Assembly: GCA_016938095.1 (NCBI GenBank)
Contig: JAFGVG010000174.1
Location: 1 to 19,324 of the forward strand
Source: Bacteroidales bacterium
GTDB taxonomy: Bacteria; Bacteroidota; Bacteroidia; Bacteroidales; UBA10428
Direction of reading: 5' to 3'
Length of the DNA stretch: 19,324 nt
The notes beneath the pieces were generated by a model that saw nothing but the letters and a program-made list of their open reading frames with translations, ran no database searches and was not told the origin of the DNA. The first letter of the stretch is position 1. Every line of letters starts with the position of its first letter. This document shows, in pieces, positions 1-10,100 of the stretch. The position numbers and the translations under genes are program-made.

Positions 1-2453
1 CCCTTAATGTCAACCACCTCATTTTTAACCTGGCTAAGGTTCAGATATACATCCCATTTTAGTTCAGGGGTTTCAACAATACGAACAAAGCCGCTTACTT
101 CAAATCCGGTGTTTTTCATTTTCCCCGAATTTTCCATCCGGTAATCATAGCCCAGGTATGCGTTAACCGGACTAAAAATAAGCATGTTCTTTGTCTGTGA
201 CTGGAACAGATCAACGCTGGCCGTAACACGGCTACCCCAAAGGGCGATATCAATTCCGGTATTTACTTGCGATACACTTTCGTAAGTTAACTCATCATTG
301 GTAATTACTGCCGGATAAAGGCCAACGGTTTCCCTGAACTTAATGGCGGTGTAGTAATTAGTAGCGCTTGACTCGCCAATATCGTCATTGCCTGTTTTCC
401 CGTAAGAAAGTCTCCATTTCAGATCTTCGAGCCAGGGTTTGTTTTTCAGGAACGATTCGCTCGAGAGTCTCCAGGCCAGTCCGGCTGAATAAAACAAGCC
501 GAACGGTTGCTTGCCCAGTTTCAGCGTATTGGTGGCCTCCTTACCGATTCTGGATGAACCATCGAAGGAAATGCTGGCATTAATCAAAAATTTATCCTTG
601 TAGGTATAAAACAGGTTTTCATAAACCGATAACCAGTTCCATTTCCGGTTCTGTCCGCCAATCTCGCGCAGGTTAGCCTGTCCGTCAGCTGTTGTACGAT
701 ATTGATCACTAATATGTGAGTTTTTGGTAAGCTGCCAGTCGAATTCGAATTCATTGGTTTGAATATTGAATCCGGTCATGGATGAAAGGTTATGGTTTTC
801 ACCAAACGACCTGTTATAGCTCAGGTAAGTATTGTTGAAAAAGCTTCTCAGGTTATCTGAAGCAGCTTTTGCTACGTTCCAGGCTTCATCGTTGTAATAA
901 TGTTCCATCCCGTGGTTGGGCATAAAAATATTTTCCTTTAAGGTATTATAGGTCAGGTTAAACTTGCTTTTCAACGAAATACGACTGTTTATATCAGCAT
1001 CAAGACCCATGGAATAAACAAAGCTCTGGTTAATATTATTGGCGTCATAACCTTCTATAACGGCAACCGGATTACTCACGCCAATACCATCAACTTCAGA
1101 CAGGGCGGAAATCTCATTACCCTGCTCATCGTACTGATAGGGATTAAGCAATGGCGATTTCCCAAGAGCAGTGAGAATGGGACTCGTTTCCTGGGAGGTA
1201 GCCCCATCTTTCATGGATGACCTATTGTAATTAATGGAAACACCTGCGTTCATTTTCAGCCACCTGAAAACATTTAACCGGCTAACAAACCTGAGGTTAT
1301 AACCATTTAACTCAGTGTCTCTGATGGTGCCTTTATTATCAATTAATCCGAAGGAGAGCCCGTACGTTGCAATTTCATCGCCACCCTTAACATTAATGTT
1401 CAGGTTATTGAAGATGGCATTATGGAATATCTCATCCTGCCAGTTGGTGTTATGCTGGTAATCAATAAACTCTTTATCATCTTTCTCCAGAAAAAGGGTT
1501 GGATAATCAAGGATAATATCTTCCTCAAGCTTTCCGGAGGTATAAAGTACTTCCTGCATCAGCGATTTATGTTGAAGTGCATCAAGCTGGGGTATTCTTT
1601 TTGCAGGGGAAAGGGAAATACCGGTTCGTAAATCGAGTTCAATCACCGTTTTGGTAACGCTCGGATCAAGGGTTTCAACTAAAACAAGTCCGTTTGAACC
1701 TCTTGATCCATAAGCGGCAGAAACAGCGGGGTCTTTAATAACATTGACTGCTGATATATCAAAAGGACTAAGCTCAACAAGCGGGTTAAAGGCAAATCCG
1801 TGTATATTGGATCCGAATATGCCGGTTTGGGTAACCGGAACGCCATCAATAACAAAAAGCGGCTGATTGCCTGCGTTCAATGAATTAATACCACGTAAGG
1901 TAACAAAAGCACCACTGCCGGGCTGGCCTGAGCGTCGTACAACATTCAGACCTGCAGCCCTGCCCTGAATAAACTCGTCAACGGTAACCACAGCCGAACT
2001 GGTAATATCTTTGATATTAACGGCCGTATAGGCAGCAGCTATATTCCTGCGCATAACAGGCCTGCCCATAATTTGCACAGGATCATCACCAGATACCATA
2101 TCCAACGGGGTCAGGTAAACCACAAGTTGCTCACGGCTATTCCGGTAAACACGCTTTACTTTGTAATCAGCAGCGGGTGAAAAAATCAACCAGTCATCGC
2201 CCGAAGTGGACAATACTGAAAACTCACCGGCTTCATTGGTTACTTCTGGTAATTCGAGCGATCCGGCAATACTTACGGATACATTCGCAAGCGGCTGGTT
2301 AATATTGGAATAAACAACTCCTTTCACAACCGTTGTATCCTGAGCCTTCACCGGACAGGAAAATATAATTAACATGGCCACAATTGTCATCAGCCAGTAT
2401 AATCTGTCTGTTTTACTTTTACCCGGCATCTTCTTTGCTTTTAGTAAATTCAT
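1..2453 (-). CDS. SusC/RagA-type TonB-dependent outer-membrane transporter, second copy (3' end beyond window)
   Basis: I translated the complement strand from ATG at 2453 and found one uninterrupted frame of 817 codons running off base 1, so the stop is outside the window. Residues 1-37 form a signal peptide (basic start, hydrophobic core, cleavage after KA before QDTT). Residues 43-116 look like a carboxypeptidase-regulatory-like beta-sandwich. Residues about 148-262 form the plug, with the SusC signatures GRAAGLNVV, TLRGINSLNAGNQPLFVIDG and a conserved AAYGSRGSNG stretch. The rest is barrel, including WRLSYGKTGND and MKNTGFEVSG. By family length, roughly 150-200 residues are missing. The family makes outer-membrane channels that import glycan oligomers using TonB energy, normally capped by a SusD lipoprotein. 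It starts 33 nt after the FAS1 gene at 4025-2487, so it is probably co-transcribed with it. No SusD follows within the window; one may lie just left of base 1. ATG at 2429 is an alternative start that would still leave a signal peptide. Confidence 0.93.
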   Translation of the reverse strand, partial: MNLLKAKKMPGKSKTDRLYWLMTIVAMLIIFSCPVKAQDTTVVKGVVYSNINQPLANVSVSIAGSLELPEVTNEAGEFSVLSTSGDDWLIFSPAADYKVKRVYRNSREQLVVYLTPLDMVSGDDPVQIMGRPVMRRNIAAAYTAVNIKDITSSAVVTVDEFIQGRAAGLNVVRRSGQPGSGAFVTLRGINSLNAGNQPLFVIDGVPVTQTGIFGSNIHGFAFNPLVELSPFDISAVNVIKDPAVSAAYGSRGSNGLVLVETLDPSVTKTVIELDLRTGISLSPAKRIPQLDALQHKSLMQEVLYTSGKLEEDIILDYPTLFLEKDDKEFIDYQHNTNWQDEIFHNAIFNNLNINVKGGDEIATYGLSFGLIDNKGTIRDTELNGYNLRFVSRLNVFRWLKMNAGVSINYNRSSMKDGATSQETSPILTALGKSPLLNPYQYDEQGNEISALSEVDGIGVSNPVAVIEGYDANNINQSFVYSMGLDADINSRISLKSKFNLTYNTLKENIFMPNHGMEHYYNDEAWNVAKAASDNLRSFFNNTYLSYNRSFGENHNLSSMTGFNIQTNEFEFDWQLTKNSHISDQYRTTADGQANLREIGGQNRKWNWLSVYENLFYTYKDKFLINASISFDGSSRIGKEATNTLKLGKQPFGLFYSAGLAWRLSSESFLKNKPWLEDLKWRLSYGKTGNDDIGESSATNYYTAIKFRETVGLYPAVITNDELTYESVSQVNTGIDIALWGSRVTASVDLFQSQTKNMLIFSPVNAYLGYDYRMENSGKMKNTGFEVSGFVRIVETPELKWDVYLNLSQVKNEVVDIK

Positions 2454-2486
2454 ATTATTCAGTTATCCTGAGTGTATTTTTTTCAA

Positions 2487-4025
2487 TCAGTCGTAAGGAA
2501 CAAATTCAATATAATCAAGCGCAATACCATTTGTAGAAACTGTGCTTGGTCCTCTGTACTCAAAACGTATCCGCGCCTTACCATATTCCTGCAGATCATT
2601 AATCCAACAGTCGAATCTGTTCCATCCGCCTGCCTGCGGGAGGTAACGTTTCCCGGATATTACACTGTTAATGGTTTGATTCAAGTTAATATCGGTACCG
2701 TAGTTAAAGGTTCTGACCAACACATCGTTCATATAAATATCGTATATACCTCCCTTGCTCATCAATATCCTAAACACAGCCAGGTATCTTCGGGGAAACA
2801 GCTTTTCAATATTAAAGCTAAGGGTGAATGTCCCTGTATATCCTTTATCAAAGCTCACACGCATAATGGTATCGTTTGAAGCTGTAGGAACTACGTCCTT
2901 ATAAGCAGGCCAGTTAATAGTGCTTACGCAGGTTACCCCGGGATACCATGAGAAATTATTTGCTCCCAGGGATTGAAGGGTCCATTCCGCTTCAAATCGT
3001 TCGGGCGCTTTATAAAGTGTATCCGGCACCTCGAAATTTGCATAATTATAAGCATAACCATTACTGCAAATGGTTTTCTCACCTACTTCATAATCGATCA
3101 CAACACTGTCTCCGAGAATGTTTTTCAACTTGACAGTGTCTTTGGCTGTTTTCTGTATAAATTCCTCGCGTTCGAGCATATTTTCAAATACGCCGCGTTC
3201 AAGCAAATAGGGGATCAGTACTTCATTCTGCCATTCCATGGGTATATCCTCATAGGATGTATATCCGGCACTCATGCTCAAGGCCATATCCGTGAGTGCC
3301 TGGTTATAATTTTCCTCTTTGGGGAATACCAGGGTTGCGGTATAGTTTCTGAACTCTTCTGAAACCGCAAAATACTCAATTTCAAACATATTGATGATCT
3401 CAGCCACCGTATCGTAAATGGTATTTCCGTTTTCATCAAAACCTATGGGAGTGCTAAGCTCCTTGTCAATTACCAGTGAGTCCTCACTGTCGATATACCT
3501 TTTCAGCACCGGATTGGTCAGTGCAATATACTCATACAGGTTGGGTTTGGGTAAGGCTACCTGATCAAGGATGAAGAACTTGCCATTTCGGTAAAGCGGA
3601 CTTTCGGATTTAACCGGAATATCATCCAGCAAAATCCCGGTAGCCGTGTTATCAAACAGGGCAAATTTTTCCATGAATGTCTGTATCTTGCGCTTACCGT
3701 CAATGGAAGCGGACTGTATAAAATAACGGGAGATATGATAAGCCATCAAACCCTGGGTAATGCTGTCTCCCTGCAGGAACTGTGCAAAAGCCTCATTGGT
3801 TGGTACAAAAAGCGTATAGGAGTTATTGGTAAGGAAAAGCGTATCGTAGTGATAAGCTTTCAGGTAACTTACGAAAGATGACGCTTCGGGCAACTTTTGC
3901 AGGGCATCCCAGACATTCTCATTGCTAGAGGCTGGCTGCGACTCATAATGCTCATCCCAATCCTTTTTGCAGCCAAAAATAAGCGTTAACAAGGCGAGCG
4001 CCAATATGCTAATCCTGTAATTCAT
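2487..4025 (-). CDS. FAS1 (fasciclin) domain lipoprotein with C-terminal beta-sandwich, SusE/F position
   Basis: This is a 512-aa lipoprotein. The signal peptide ends in LIFGC, making Cys19 the likely lipidated residue. The first FAS1 unit spans about residues 34-157 and shows the FAS1 H1-like motif SYTLFVPTNEAF (69-80) and a closing strand NGKFFILDQV (147-156). A second, poorly conserved FAS1-like unit spans about 162-336. Residues 338-512 form a separate predicted beta-rich domain ending IALDYIEFVPYD, a closing strand typical of CBM6/CBM35-like galactose-binding folds. FAS1 domains are known as extracellular adhesion modules; a carbohydrate-binding role for the C-terminal domain is inference. 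It lies 14 nt after a gene of the same design and two genes after SusD, where SusE/SusF surface glycan-binding proteins usually lie. The likely location is the outer-membrane surface. No enzymatic motif was seen. Confidence 0.88.
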   Translation of the reverse strand: MNYRISILALALLTLIFGCKKDWDEHYESQPASSNENVWDALQKLPEASSFVSYLKAYHYDTLFLTNNSYTLFVPTNEAFAQFLQGDSITQGLMAYHISRYFIQSASIDGKRKIQTFMEKFALFDNTATGILLDDIPVKSESPLYRNGKFFILDQVALPKPNLYEYIALTNPVLKRYIDSEDSLVIDKELSTPIGFDENGNTIYDTVAEIINMFEIEYFAVSEEFRNYTATLVFPKEENYNQALTDMALSMSAGYTSYEDIPMEWQNEVLIPYLLERGVFENMLEREEFIQKTAKDTVKLKNILGDSVVIDYEVGEKTICSNGYAYNYANFEVPDTLYKAPERFEAEWTLQSLGANNFSWYPGVTCVSTINWPAYKDVVPTASNDTIMRVSFDKGYTGTFTLSFNIEKLFPRRYLAVFRILMSKGGIYDIYMNDVLVRTFNYGTDINLNQTINSVISGKRYLPQAGGWNRFDCWINDLQEYGKARIRFEYRGPSTVSTNGIALDYIEFVPYD

Positions 4026-4039
4026 AATCTTCTGTTTTT

Positions 4040-5614
4040 TTAGATTGGTTCAAATCGAATGAAATCCCAGCTGAAACTACCCGGGATCAGCGTTCTGACA
4101 GTGATCTTATGACTCTCGTATTTCAGAAAATTCATGTCTCCCAACTCAATGGTTACAAATGGTTCTTCGGCTGTAGGACTGCCAATATTGGTAAGATCAA
4201 AACTTCCTCCGATGGGCTTGCCGTCAATAAATATTTCCACAACGGCATTGTTATCGTTGTAAGTATCCGCATGTAAAAACACTGTATAATTACCCTGAAC
4301 CAGTTTAGGCGTGATGAAATTCACGGTAAAATCCCCGTCAAGAAAAATGTAATCATCGCTCCAGAGTGAATTTGGGGCATCTGCATCGGACATTTTTTCG
4401 TACACCAGGTCAGTTCCGGTATAGGATATTCTGCTAAGCAGGGTGGAGTCCTCAATCAGGTAACTTCCAACTTCAACCGCAAATTCATCAAAATAAGGTC
4501 TTTCATAAACCTCCCACGTTTGCAAGGCCCTCGAAGGAGTCTGTTGCTCCATTACCTGATCGATCTGGTGAATTACACCACTTTGGGTAAGGACATTGCT
4601 TGCGTCGTAATTGATACCCACGTAATTGATAAAGGTACTGTCTGTACCGTCAATGATGGTGTCAAACATCTGTTTTCCGCGATTGATAACAATATCCGTT
4701 CCTCTACCATCCACATGCAAGGGAATGTCGGAATAAGTAGCGTAATTGGTACTTATTTCCATAAAATCGTCTAGGAAAATATAATCGCTCAGCAAATGAT
4801 AGGCAATAAAGTTATATAAAGGGTTCATCGGATCGGAATAATCGGTTCTTTCCGGACTGATATGCTCTGCGAGTTCTGCAAATGAATGAATGCCGGCTTT
4901 ACCGAATATTTCATCGCTTTCCAGAAAAAAGGTAACCCGTAAAGCCTCCGGATCCTCTTTAGGATTAATACTGAACAATTCAACAAGTCCGGTTTCCTCC
5001 ACCGCATCCCTGAAAATGCTAAACCCCTCCCGGTTGTTTAACCAATCATAGGCTGTCATGGTCACAGGCACAAGGGCATTTTTCACAATATGAATGAATC
5101 CGTTGGACATCTCAATGTTTTCCTGGATTATGGGAGCCTGGTTATTAATGGAATAATACGAGGTATCGGTTTCGTTTACAAAGCTGACGGTCAGGTAATC
5201 CTCGGTAAGTGTATAATCACTCAAGGCTCCGAAAGGAAAGTCGTTTACATCGATCATTTCATTCACCACGTGGTACCTGCAGAATGCCCAAACATAAACT
5301 TCGTCATTCAACAAATCATTCAGCGATGCATACGTTTCGCTTTGGGCAATGAATGCATCAATAGCTGCATTATCGGGTAGAAACAATGTATAGCCCTCTC
5401 CTTCGGGGTTATAGGCGCTCAAGGTCTGATCGAGATTGCCAGCCTCCAGAATACTTAAAAAACTGGAATACTGTTCTTTATGCTGGACAATATAATCGTA
5501 AATGGAATATTTTTCCACATCCTTGAAGGAGATATCCAGTTCTTTTTCTTCGATGCAGGAATAAAATCCCAGCACAACAGCCAGCAAACTAACAATAGCA
5601 GTTATCTTCTTCAT
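4040..5614 (-). CDS. FAS1 (fasciclin) domain lipoprotein with C-terminal beta-sandwich, directly after SusD
   Basis: This is a 524-aa lipoprotein. The signal peptide ends LGFYSC, with Cys20 as the lipidation site. Two FAS1 units are visible. The first spans about residues 34-182, with GYTLFLPDNAAIDAF (74-88) and NGFIHIVKNALVPV (171-184). The second spans about 186-356, with a weaker H1 region and a clear closing strand SGVIHQIDQV (345-354). Residues 365-524 form a beta-rich domain ending SFSWDFIRFEPI, similar in placement and closing strand to the C-terminus of the next gene, so the two look like diverged tandem paralogs. The start codon lies 3 nt after the SusD stop (TAA CCG ATG, same frame), which suggests translational coupling. 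By position and design it is a candidate surface glycan-binding or adhesion subunit working with SusC/SusD. The ligand is unknown. Confidence 0.9.
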   Translation of the reverse strand: MKKITAIVSLLAVVLGFYSCIEEKELDISFKDVEKYSIYDYIVQHKEQYSSFLSILEAGNLDQTLSAYNPEGEGYTLFLPDNAAIDAFIAQSETYASLNDLLNDEVYVWAFCRYHVVNEMIDVNDFPFGALSDYTLTEDYLTVSFVNETDTSYYSINNQAPIIQENIEMSNGFIHIVKNALVPVTMTAYDWLNNREGFSIFRDAVEETGLVELFSINPKEDPEALRVTFFLESDEIFGKAGIHSFAELAEHISPERTDYSDPMNPLYNFIAYHLLSDYIFLDDFMEISTNYATYSDIPLHVDGRGTDIVINRGKQMFDTIIDGTDSTFINYVGINYDASNVLTQSGVIHQIDQVMEQQTPSRALQTWEVYERPYFDEFAVEVGSYLIEDSTLLSRISYTGTDLVYEKMSDADAPNSLWSDDYIFLDGDFTVNFITPKLVQGNYTVFLHADTYNDNNAVVEIFIDGKPIGGSFDLTNIGSPTAEEPFVTIELGDMNFLKYESHKITVRTLIPGSFSWDFIRFEPI

Positions 5615-5617
5615 CGG

Positions 5618-7102
5618 TTAAAAATTGTAATATGGATTTTGCACCAGGTTTTTATTTCGCTCCATTTCGAGCTTGTATATAGGCAGGTACCAGCTAAGGG
5701 GATTGTTCAGCTTGGTCTGTAAAATTCGCTTCTGTGTTGAAGGAACATTCCTCACCATGATGCTGATCAGGTCAGATTTGCGGGCATAGTTATTTCGCCG
5801 GCCCATTCGCAGCAGATCGAACCAGCGTTTACCTTCAAAAGCCAGTTCCCTCGCCCTTTCTTCGAGAATGGCGTCTTCGTAACTGGTGGCATTATTGGTA
5901 AGCTTGTCGGGAAAGGATAATCCGCGTTTACCCCTCACATCCATGATGGCATCCAGGGCTTCGTCATACCGTCCGAGTTGCGAAAGTGCCTCAGCTTTCA
6001 TCAGAAATATGTCAGACAACCGGTAAACTATCCAGTTGGCACTGTTTTGTAAGGTATAGGGCCTGGGCGTTTCACCGTCGCCGGCCAATCCTATGTATTT
6101 CCATATGATATAGTCGTCTTTTGATTCTTCCCGGATTGATTTGTCAAGACCTCGCCACAAGTCGCGCTTTGCGGGATCTTCGTTATCGAACAATTCAATT
6201 GCGTAATCACTGGGATCATAATTCCGGGAATTGAAACTGGTAAGGCCATACAAACTGTTGGCTTCGTTCCAGGAATCCTCAAACTGAACCTCAAAAATAC
6301 CTTCAAGGGTATTTCCCGGGTAAAATAATTCAAACCAGTCTTCTCCCCTGAGCACTTCATATTTATCAAGCAGTTCAAGATTCTGGATATGTGTAAGACA
6401 ACCTTCATAGTCAAACGACCATAAGGCGATATCAGCCAGTAAGGCATCGAAAGCACCCTTGGTGGCCCGGCCTTTATTCTCTGCCATGGTTACAAAGCCA
6501 TCAACGGTGGCCCAGTTACGAGCTTCCAGTAAATCCTGTTTTATTTGTGCCAGCACTTCCTCTTCAGAGGATTTGACGGGGTATACATCCGTGGCATCGG
6601 TCAAGGTGGGTTCCAGCACAAGGGGTACCTCTTTAAATATCCGTACCAGGTAAAAATAGCTTAAACTGCGTAAATAATAAGCTTCCGACAGGTAGCCGTA
6701 AAGCAGGTAATCGGTGAAAGTTTCGTCCTTCCCCTGCACACCAGGCGCAAAATAGATTATTTCGTTGCAGTAATTGATCAGTTTGTAAAACCTTTCCCAA
6801 TTACACATGCCATTATCCGGGTATACGCTGCCGTTCATGATATCGCGCTCATCTCCTCCAAGATTGGCATCATAAACCACCAGATCGCCACGCATTTCGC
6901 CATACTTAAAAAGTAGTTCGTCCATATCGGCAAGTGCATGATAGGCTCCCATCACTGCTGCATCCACATCTTCCTTTGTCTGCCAGAATTCTTCTCGGGT
7001 GAGGCCTTGTGGAGGCTGGAGATCCAGCCAATCGCTGCATGAAAACTGACCAGCCAGGATAAAGGCGATCATAATCAGTTTTGCTCTTATTTTCATTGTC
7101 AT
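5618..7102 (-). CDS. SusD/RagB family outer-membrane nutrient-binding lipoprotein
   Basis: This is a surface lipoprotein of about 494 aa that caps the SusC channel and captures glycan oligomers. The signal peptide ends AGQFSC followed by SDWLDLQPP, the usual SusD start after the lipid-bearing Cys. Family signatures follow. The helical TPR-like stretch has EAYYLRSLSYFYLVRIFKEV around residues 140-160. The C-terminal RagB/SusD region has ERARELAFEGKRWFDLLRMG around 415-434, and the protein ends YLPIYKLEMERNKNLVQNPY. The length is normal for the family, and the gene follows its SusC immediately, as in nearly all SusCD pairs. Start choice: the open frame reaches a GTG at 7111, 3 nt after the SusC stop at 7115. 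ATG codons at 7102 and 7096 give more ordinary signal peptides, and I chose 7102. The likely substrate, by association with the GH5 gene on the other strand, is a beta-glucan (inference). Confidence 0.95.
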   Translation of the reverse strand: MTMKIRAKLIMIAFILAGQFSCSDWLDLQPPQGLTREEFWQTKEDVDAAVMGAYHALADMDELLFKYGEMRGDLVVYDANLGGDERDIMNGSVYPDNGMCNWERFYKLINYCNEIIYFAPGVQGKDETFTDYLLYGYLSEAYYLRSLSYFYLVRIFKEVPLVLEPTLTDATDVYPVKSSEEEVLAQIKQDLLEARNWATVDGFVTMAENKGRATKGAFDALLADIALWSFDYEGCLTHIQNLELLDKYEVLRGEDWFELFYPGNTLEGIFEVQFEDSWNEANSLYGLTSFNSRNYDPSDYAIELFDNEDPAKRDLWRGLDKSIREESKDDYIIWKYIGLAGDGETPRPYTLQNSANWIVYRLSDIFLMKAEALSQLGRYDEALDAIMDVRGKRGLSFPDKLTNNATSYEDAILEERARELAFEGKRWFDLLRMGRRNNYARKSDLISIMVRNVPSTQKRILQTKLNNPLSWYLPIYKLEMERNKNLVQNPYYNF

Positions 7103-7114
7103 TGCTTTCACGGT

Positions 7115-10100
7115 TTAAAATCCAACAGAAAGTGTTACCATATATACCCTTGGAGGAGGTGTATTCGATTGATCCTCGCCTATCCAGAAAGGATCGGAGG
7201 CATTCTGACCTATTTCCGGATCCTCACCGGTATACTGGGTAAAGGTGAAAAGTTTTCGGGCACTGAAATTAATGCCGAGTGTACGTAAATGTAGTTTGTT
7301 GCATATTTCATTCTTAAAACGGTAGCCAACCATAACATTCAGCAACCTCAGGTAGTCACCCGGCTCCACATAGCGGTCCGAACCCAGGTTGTTGGCGGGA
7401 TGATCCATGTATGCACGGGGTAACATGCCTTTTTCATCCTGGCCCTGAACGCGCCATCTGCTAAGTACAGCCTTGCTCTGGTTGTTTTTATTGTTCATTC
7501 CCTGGGTGTTGATGGCATTGCGATTAACAATATCAAAACCAAGCCGGTAATGAAATCCAAAGTTTACATCAACTTGTTTGTATTTTACAGAAGCTCCAAA
7601 ACCACCCATCAGATCGGGATTGGAGTCACCAATGTAAACCACATCGTTCAGGTCAATTTTACCATCGTGGTTAATATCTTCGTACTTGGCATCCCCACCG
7701 GCAAACTTATAGGTTCCGAAGGTCATGGGCATAGGGTCACCCTTGTAATCGAGTAAAAGATTGCCTTCTGCATCACGGGCAAAAGCATCTTCATCGGTTG
7801 GATAAACCCCCAGGTAACGGAACCCGAAGAAGGAACCAATGGGTTGTCCTTTCTCTACTCGCATCGGGTATCTGCCATTGCTGATAGAAACATCTTTCTC
7901 GAGGTTAAAATTGTCCGGGAATGCAGTAAAGGCATTGTCGTTACGCGCTGCATTAAAATTTATAGTAACATTAAATTCACTTTTCTTAATCAGCCGATAA
8001 CTGGCCATTAATTCCCAACCTTTATTTTCCAGCTTTCCTCCGTTAAAATAACGAAGTTGCGAAAAGCCCGAAGAATAAGGGATATTATAACGCTCAAAGC
8101 AGATATCATCGGTAACCTTGCTGTATACATCTCCTTCCAGATAGAGCCTGTCGTTGAAAAGGTTTAATTCAAGCCCGATATCCCAGGAAGTAACCGATTG
8201 CCACTTCAGGTTATCAAGTTGTATCTGATTGTTGGTAATGCCCGTTCCCTGAATGTAATTGGTTGATGAGGTATAGGTAGCAAAACGTGCATAGGCCACA
8301 TCCCCTCCGGGAGGTTTTCCGGCGACACCCCAGCTGGCACGTAACATACTTTCGCCAAGCCAGTTCACATTTGCAAGAATGGGTTCTTCGGAAAATCGCC
8401 AGGCAACAGCTGCACTTTTGAACAATCCCCAGCGATTGTCTGAACCAAAGTAGGAATAGGCATCAGCACGCAATATACCCTGAACCATATAGCGGTCCTT
8501 GTATTTGTAATTCACATTAATAACAGCTCCCACATCACGCGATTGACCCGAACCATCGCCTTGCCAGTTAATCTGCCCGTTAATGGAAGGATCCTGGATG
8601 TCGGTACTGGGAATTTTATTACTTTGCTTCTGCATCCATTCGTACATCGACTGGTTGGTAATCCAGGCGACAGATCCCGTAATGTCGTGTTCACTGGAAT
8701 CGAAAGGTGCATCAAAGGTGAGTTGGGATTCCGTTTTGATGGAAGTGTTAAACTTGTTTTCCTCCTCGGCTTTATTCACCGTCCAGGCAAGCCAGTCGGT
8801 TCCCAACGCGTTATAAGGCAGGTAATTGTACATTTTTTCACCTTGGAACTGGAACGAAAGGGTTTCCCTGAATTTGATCCAGTTGTTTACATTATAACTA
8901 ATTGTGAAGTTATTCTGCAGGTTATTGATCCGGTTATCCCTGTAACCCAGTTTGGCAACCGCAACCGGATTGTAATAGTAATTACCACTTCCCTGATAAC
9001 TGTTGATAGGTGTGAAATATTCACCCGTAGGGTTACCGTTGGCATCGTATTCCCATATACTCATATTGGGAGCCTTCATGTAAGCCATAGCCCTAACATT
9101 TCGATCCCACCCGTTCTCATCCTGTAAAACGATATTACCTTCCCTTACCTGGTTGTAATAGCTGAACTGTACTGAAAAATAGGTTTTTCTTGACAGAAAG
9201 TAGTCGAGGTTCACCCTGGTCTGAAACATATTATTCCCGGTATTAATGGTGGTACCGGATTCGTCAATATAGCTGAATGAAGTAAAATAACGCGTTTTGT
9301 CACCACCCCCCGAAATGTTAAAATAATGATCGTGGGTTTGGCCAACCTGTGTAAGCGCACCCAGCCAGTCGGTATTGGCCGAGTAATTGTAAAAATCGGC
9401 ATAACTCTTGTCATAGGCTATTTCCTGGGGAACATCAAAAACGCCCTGCTTGTTATGCCATGCTTCAGTCTGCAACATAATATATTCATCGCCATTCAGC
9501 ATGGGTATAGCCTTTGGCTGAAAGTTCAGACTACCTTTATAGGTGTAATCGAATTGCACTTTCCCCAGACGTCCTTTATAGGTTTCAATGAGTAACACCC
9601 CATCGGCTCCCTGCGCACCATATATAGCAGTGGAAGCGGCATCTTTAAGCACTTCTATCGATTTGATATCCTGGAGGGCAATATTCAGTAAGTTCCCGAT
9701 ATCTTCCTGATCAGCTGAAGCCAGATCGAAATTGGAATCATAGGCATAAATCGACTGTTGTGGAATACCGTCGATTACCACCAGGGGTTGGTTGTTGCCC
9801 ATGGCGCTGATACCCCTGATCACCAGTTGCGAGCCCGATCCGGGATCGCCTGAAGAGGCTATAATGTCAAGGCCGGCAACTTTTCCCTGCAGAGCATCTG
9901 CAGCAGAAAGGGCACCTGATTCACGCATTTCCTCCATGTCAATTTTCACCCTGGCAGAGGCGATATCGCGGTCCTCGATATTGGTTAGACTAAGTTCCTC
10001 TCGCTTACGTGCGGTAACAACCACTTCACCTACCTGAATATCCTTGGGATCAAGTTCAATGGTCATGGGTTGCGTTGAGGCAGTAGAAATGGTTTTGGTG

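Noticed and set aside
2343..2366. Possible lipobox (IFSC, Cys33) in the second SusC signal peptide
   Set aside because: SusC barrels are not lipoproteins and a good signal peptidase I site (KA before Q) lies four residues later.
2472..2879. A 135-codon plus-strand open frame over the 3' end of a FAS1 gene
   Set aside because: It overlaps fully the C-terminal domain coding sequence of the FAS1 lipoprotein on the other strand and shows no protein-like features.
8543..9127. A 194-codon open frame on the plus strand opposite the complete SusC gene
   Set aside because: It lies wholly antisense to a well-supported SusC, has low-complexity V/I/R-rich composition and no signal or motif. It is a shadow frame.
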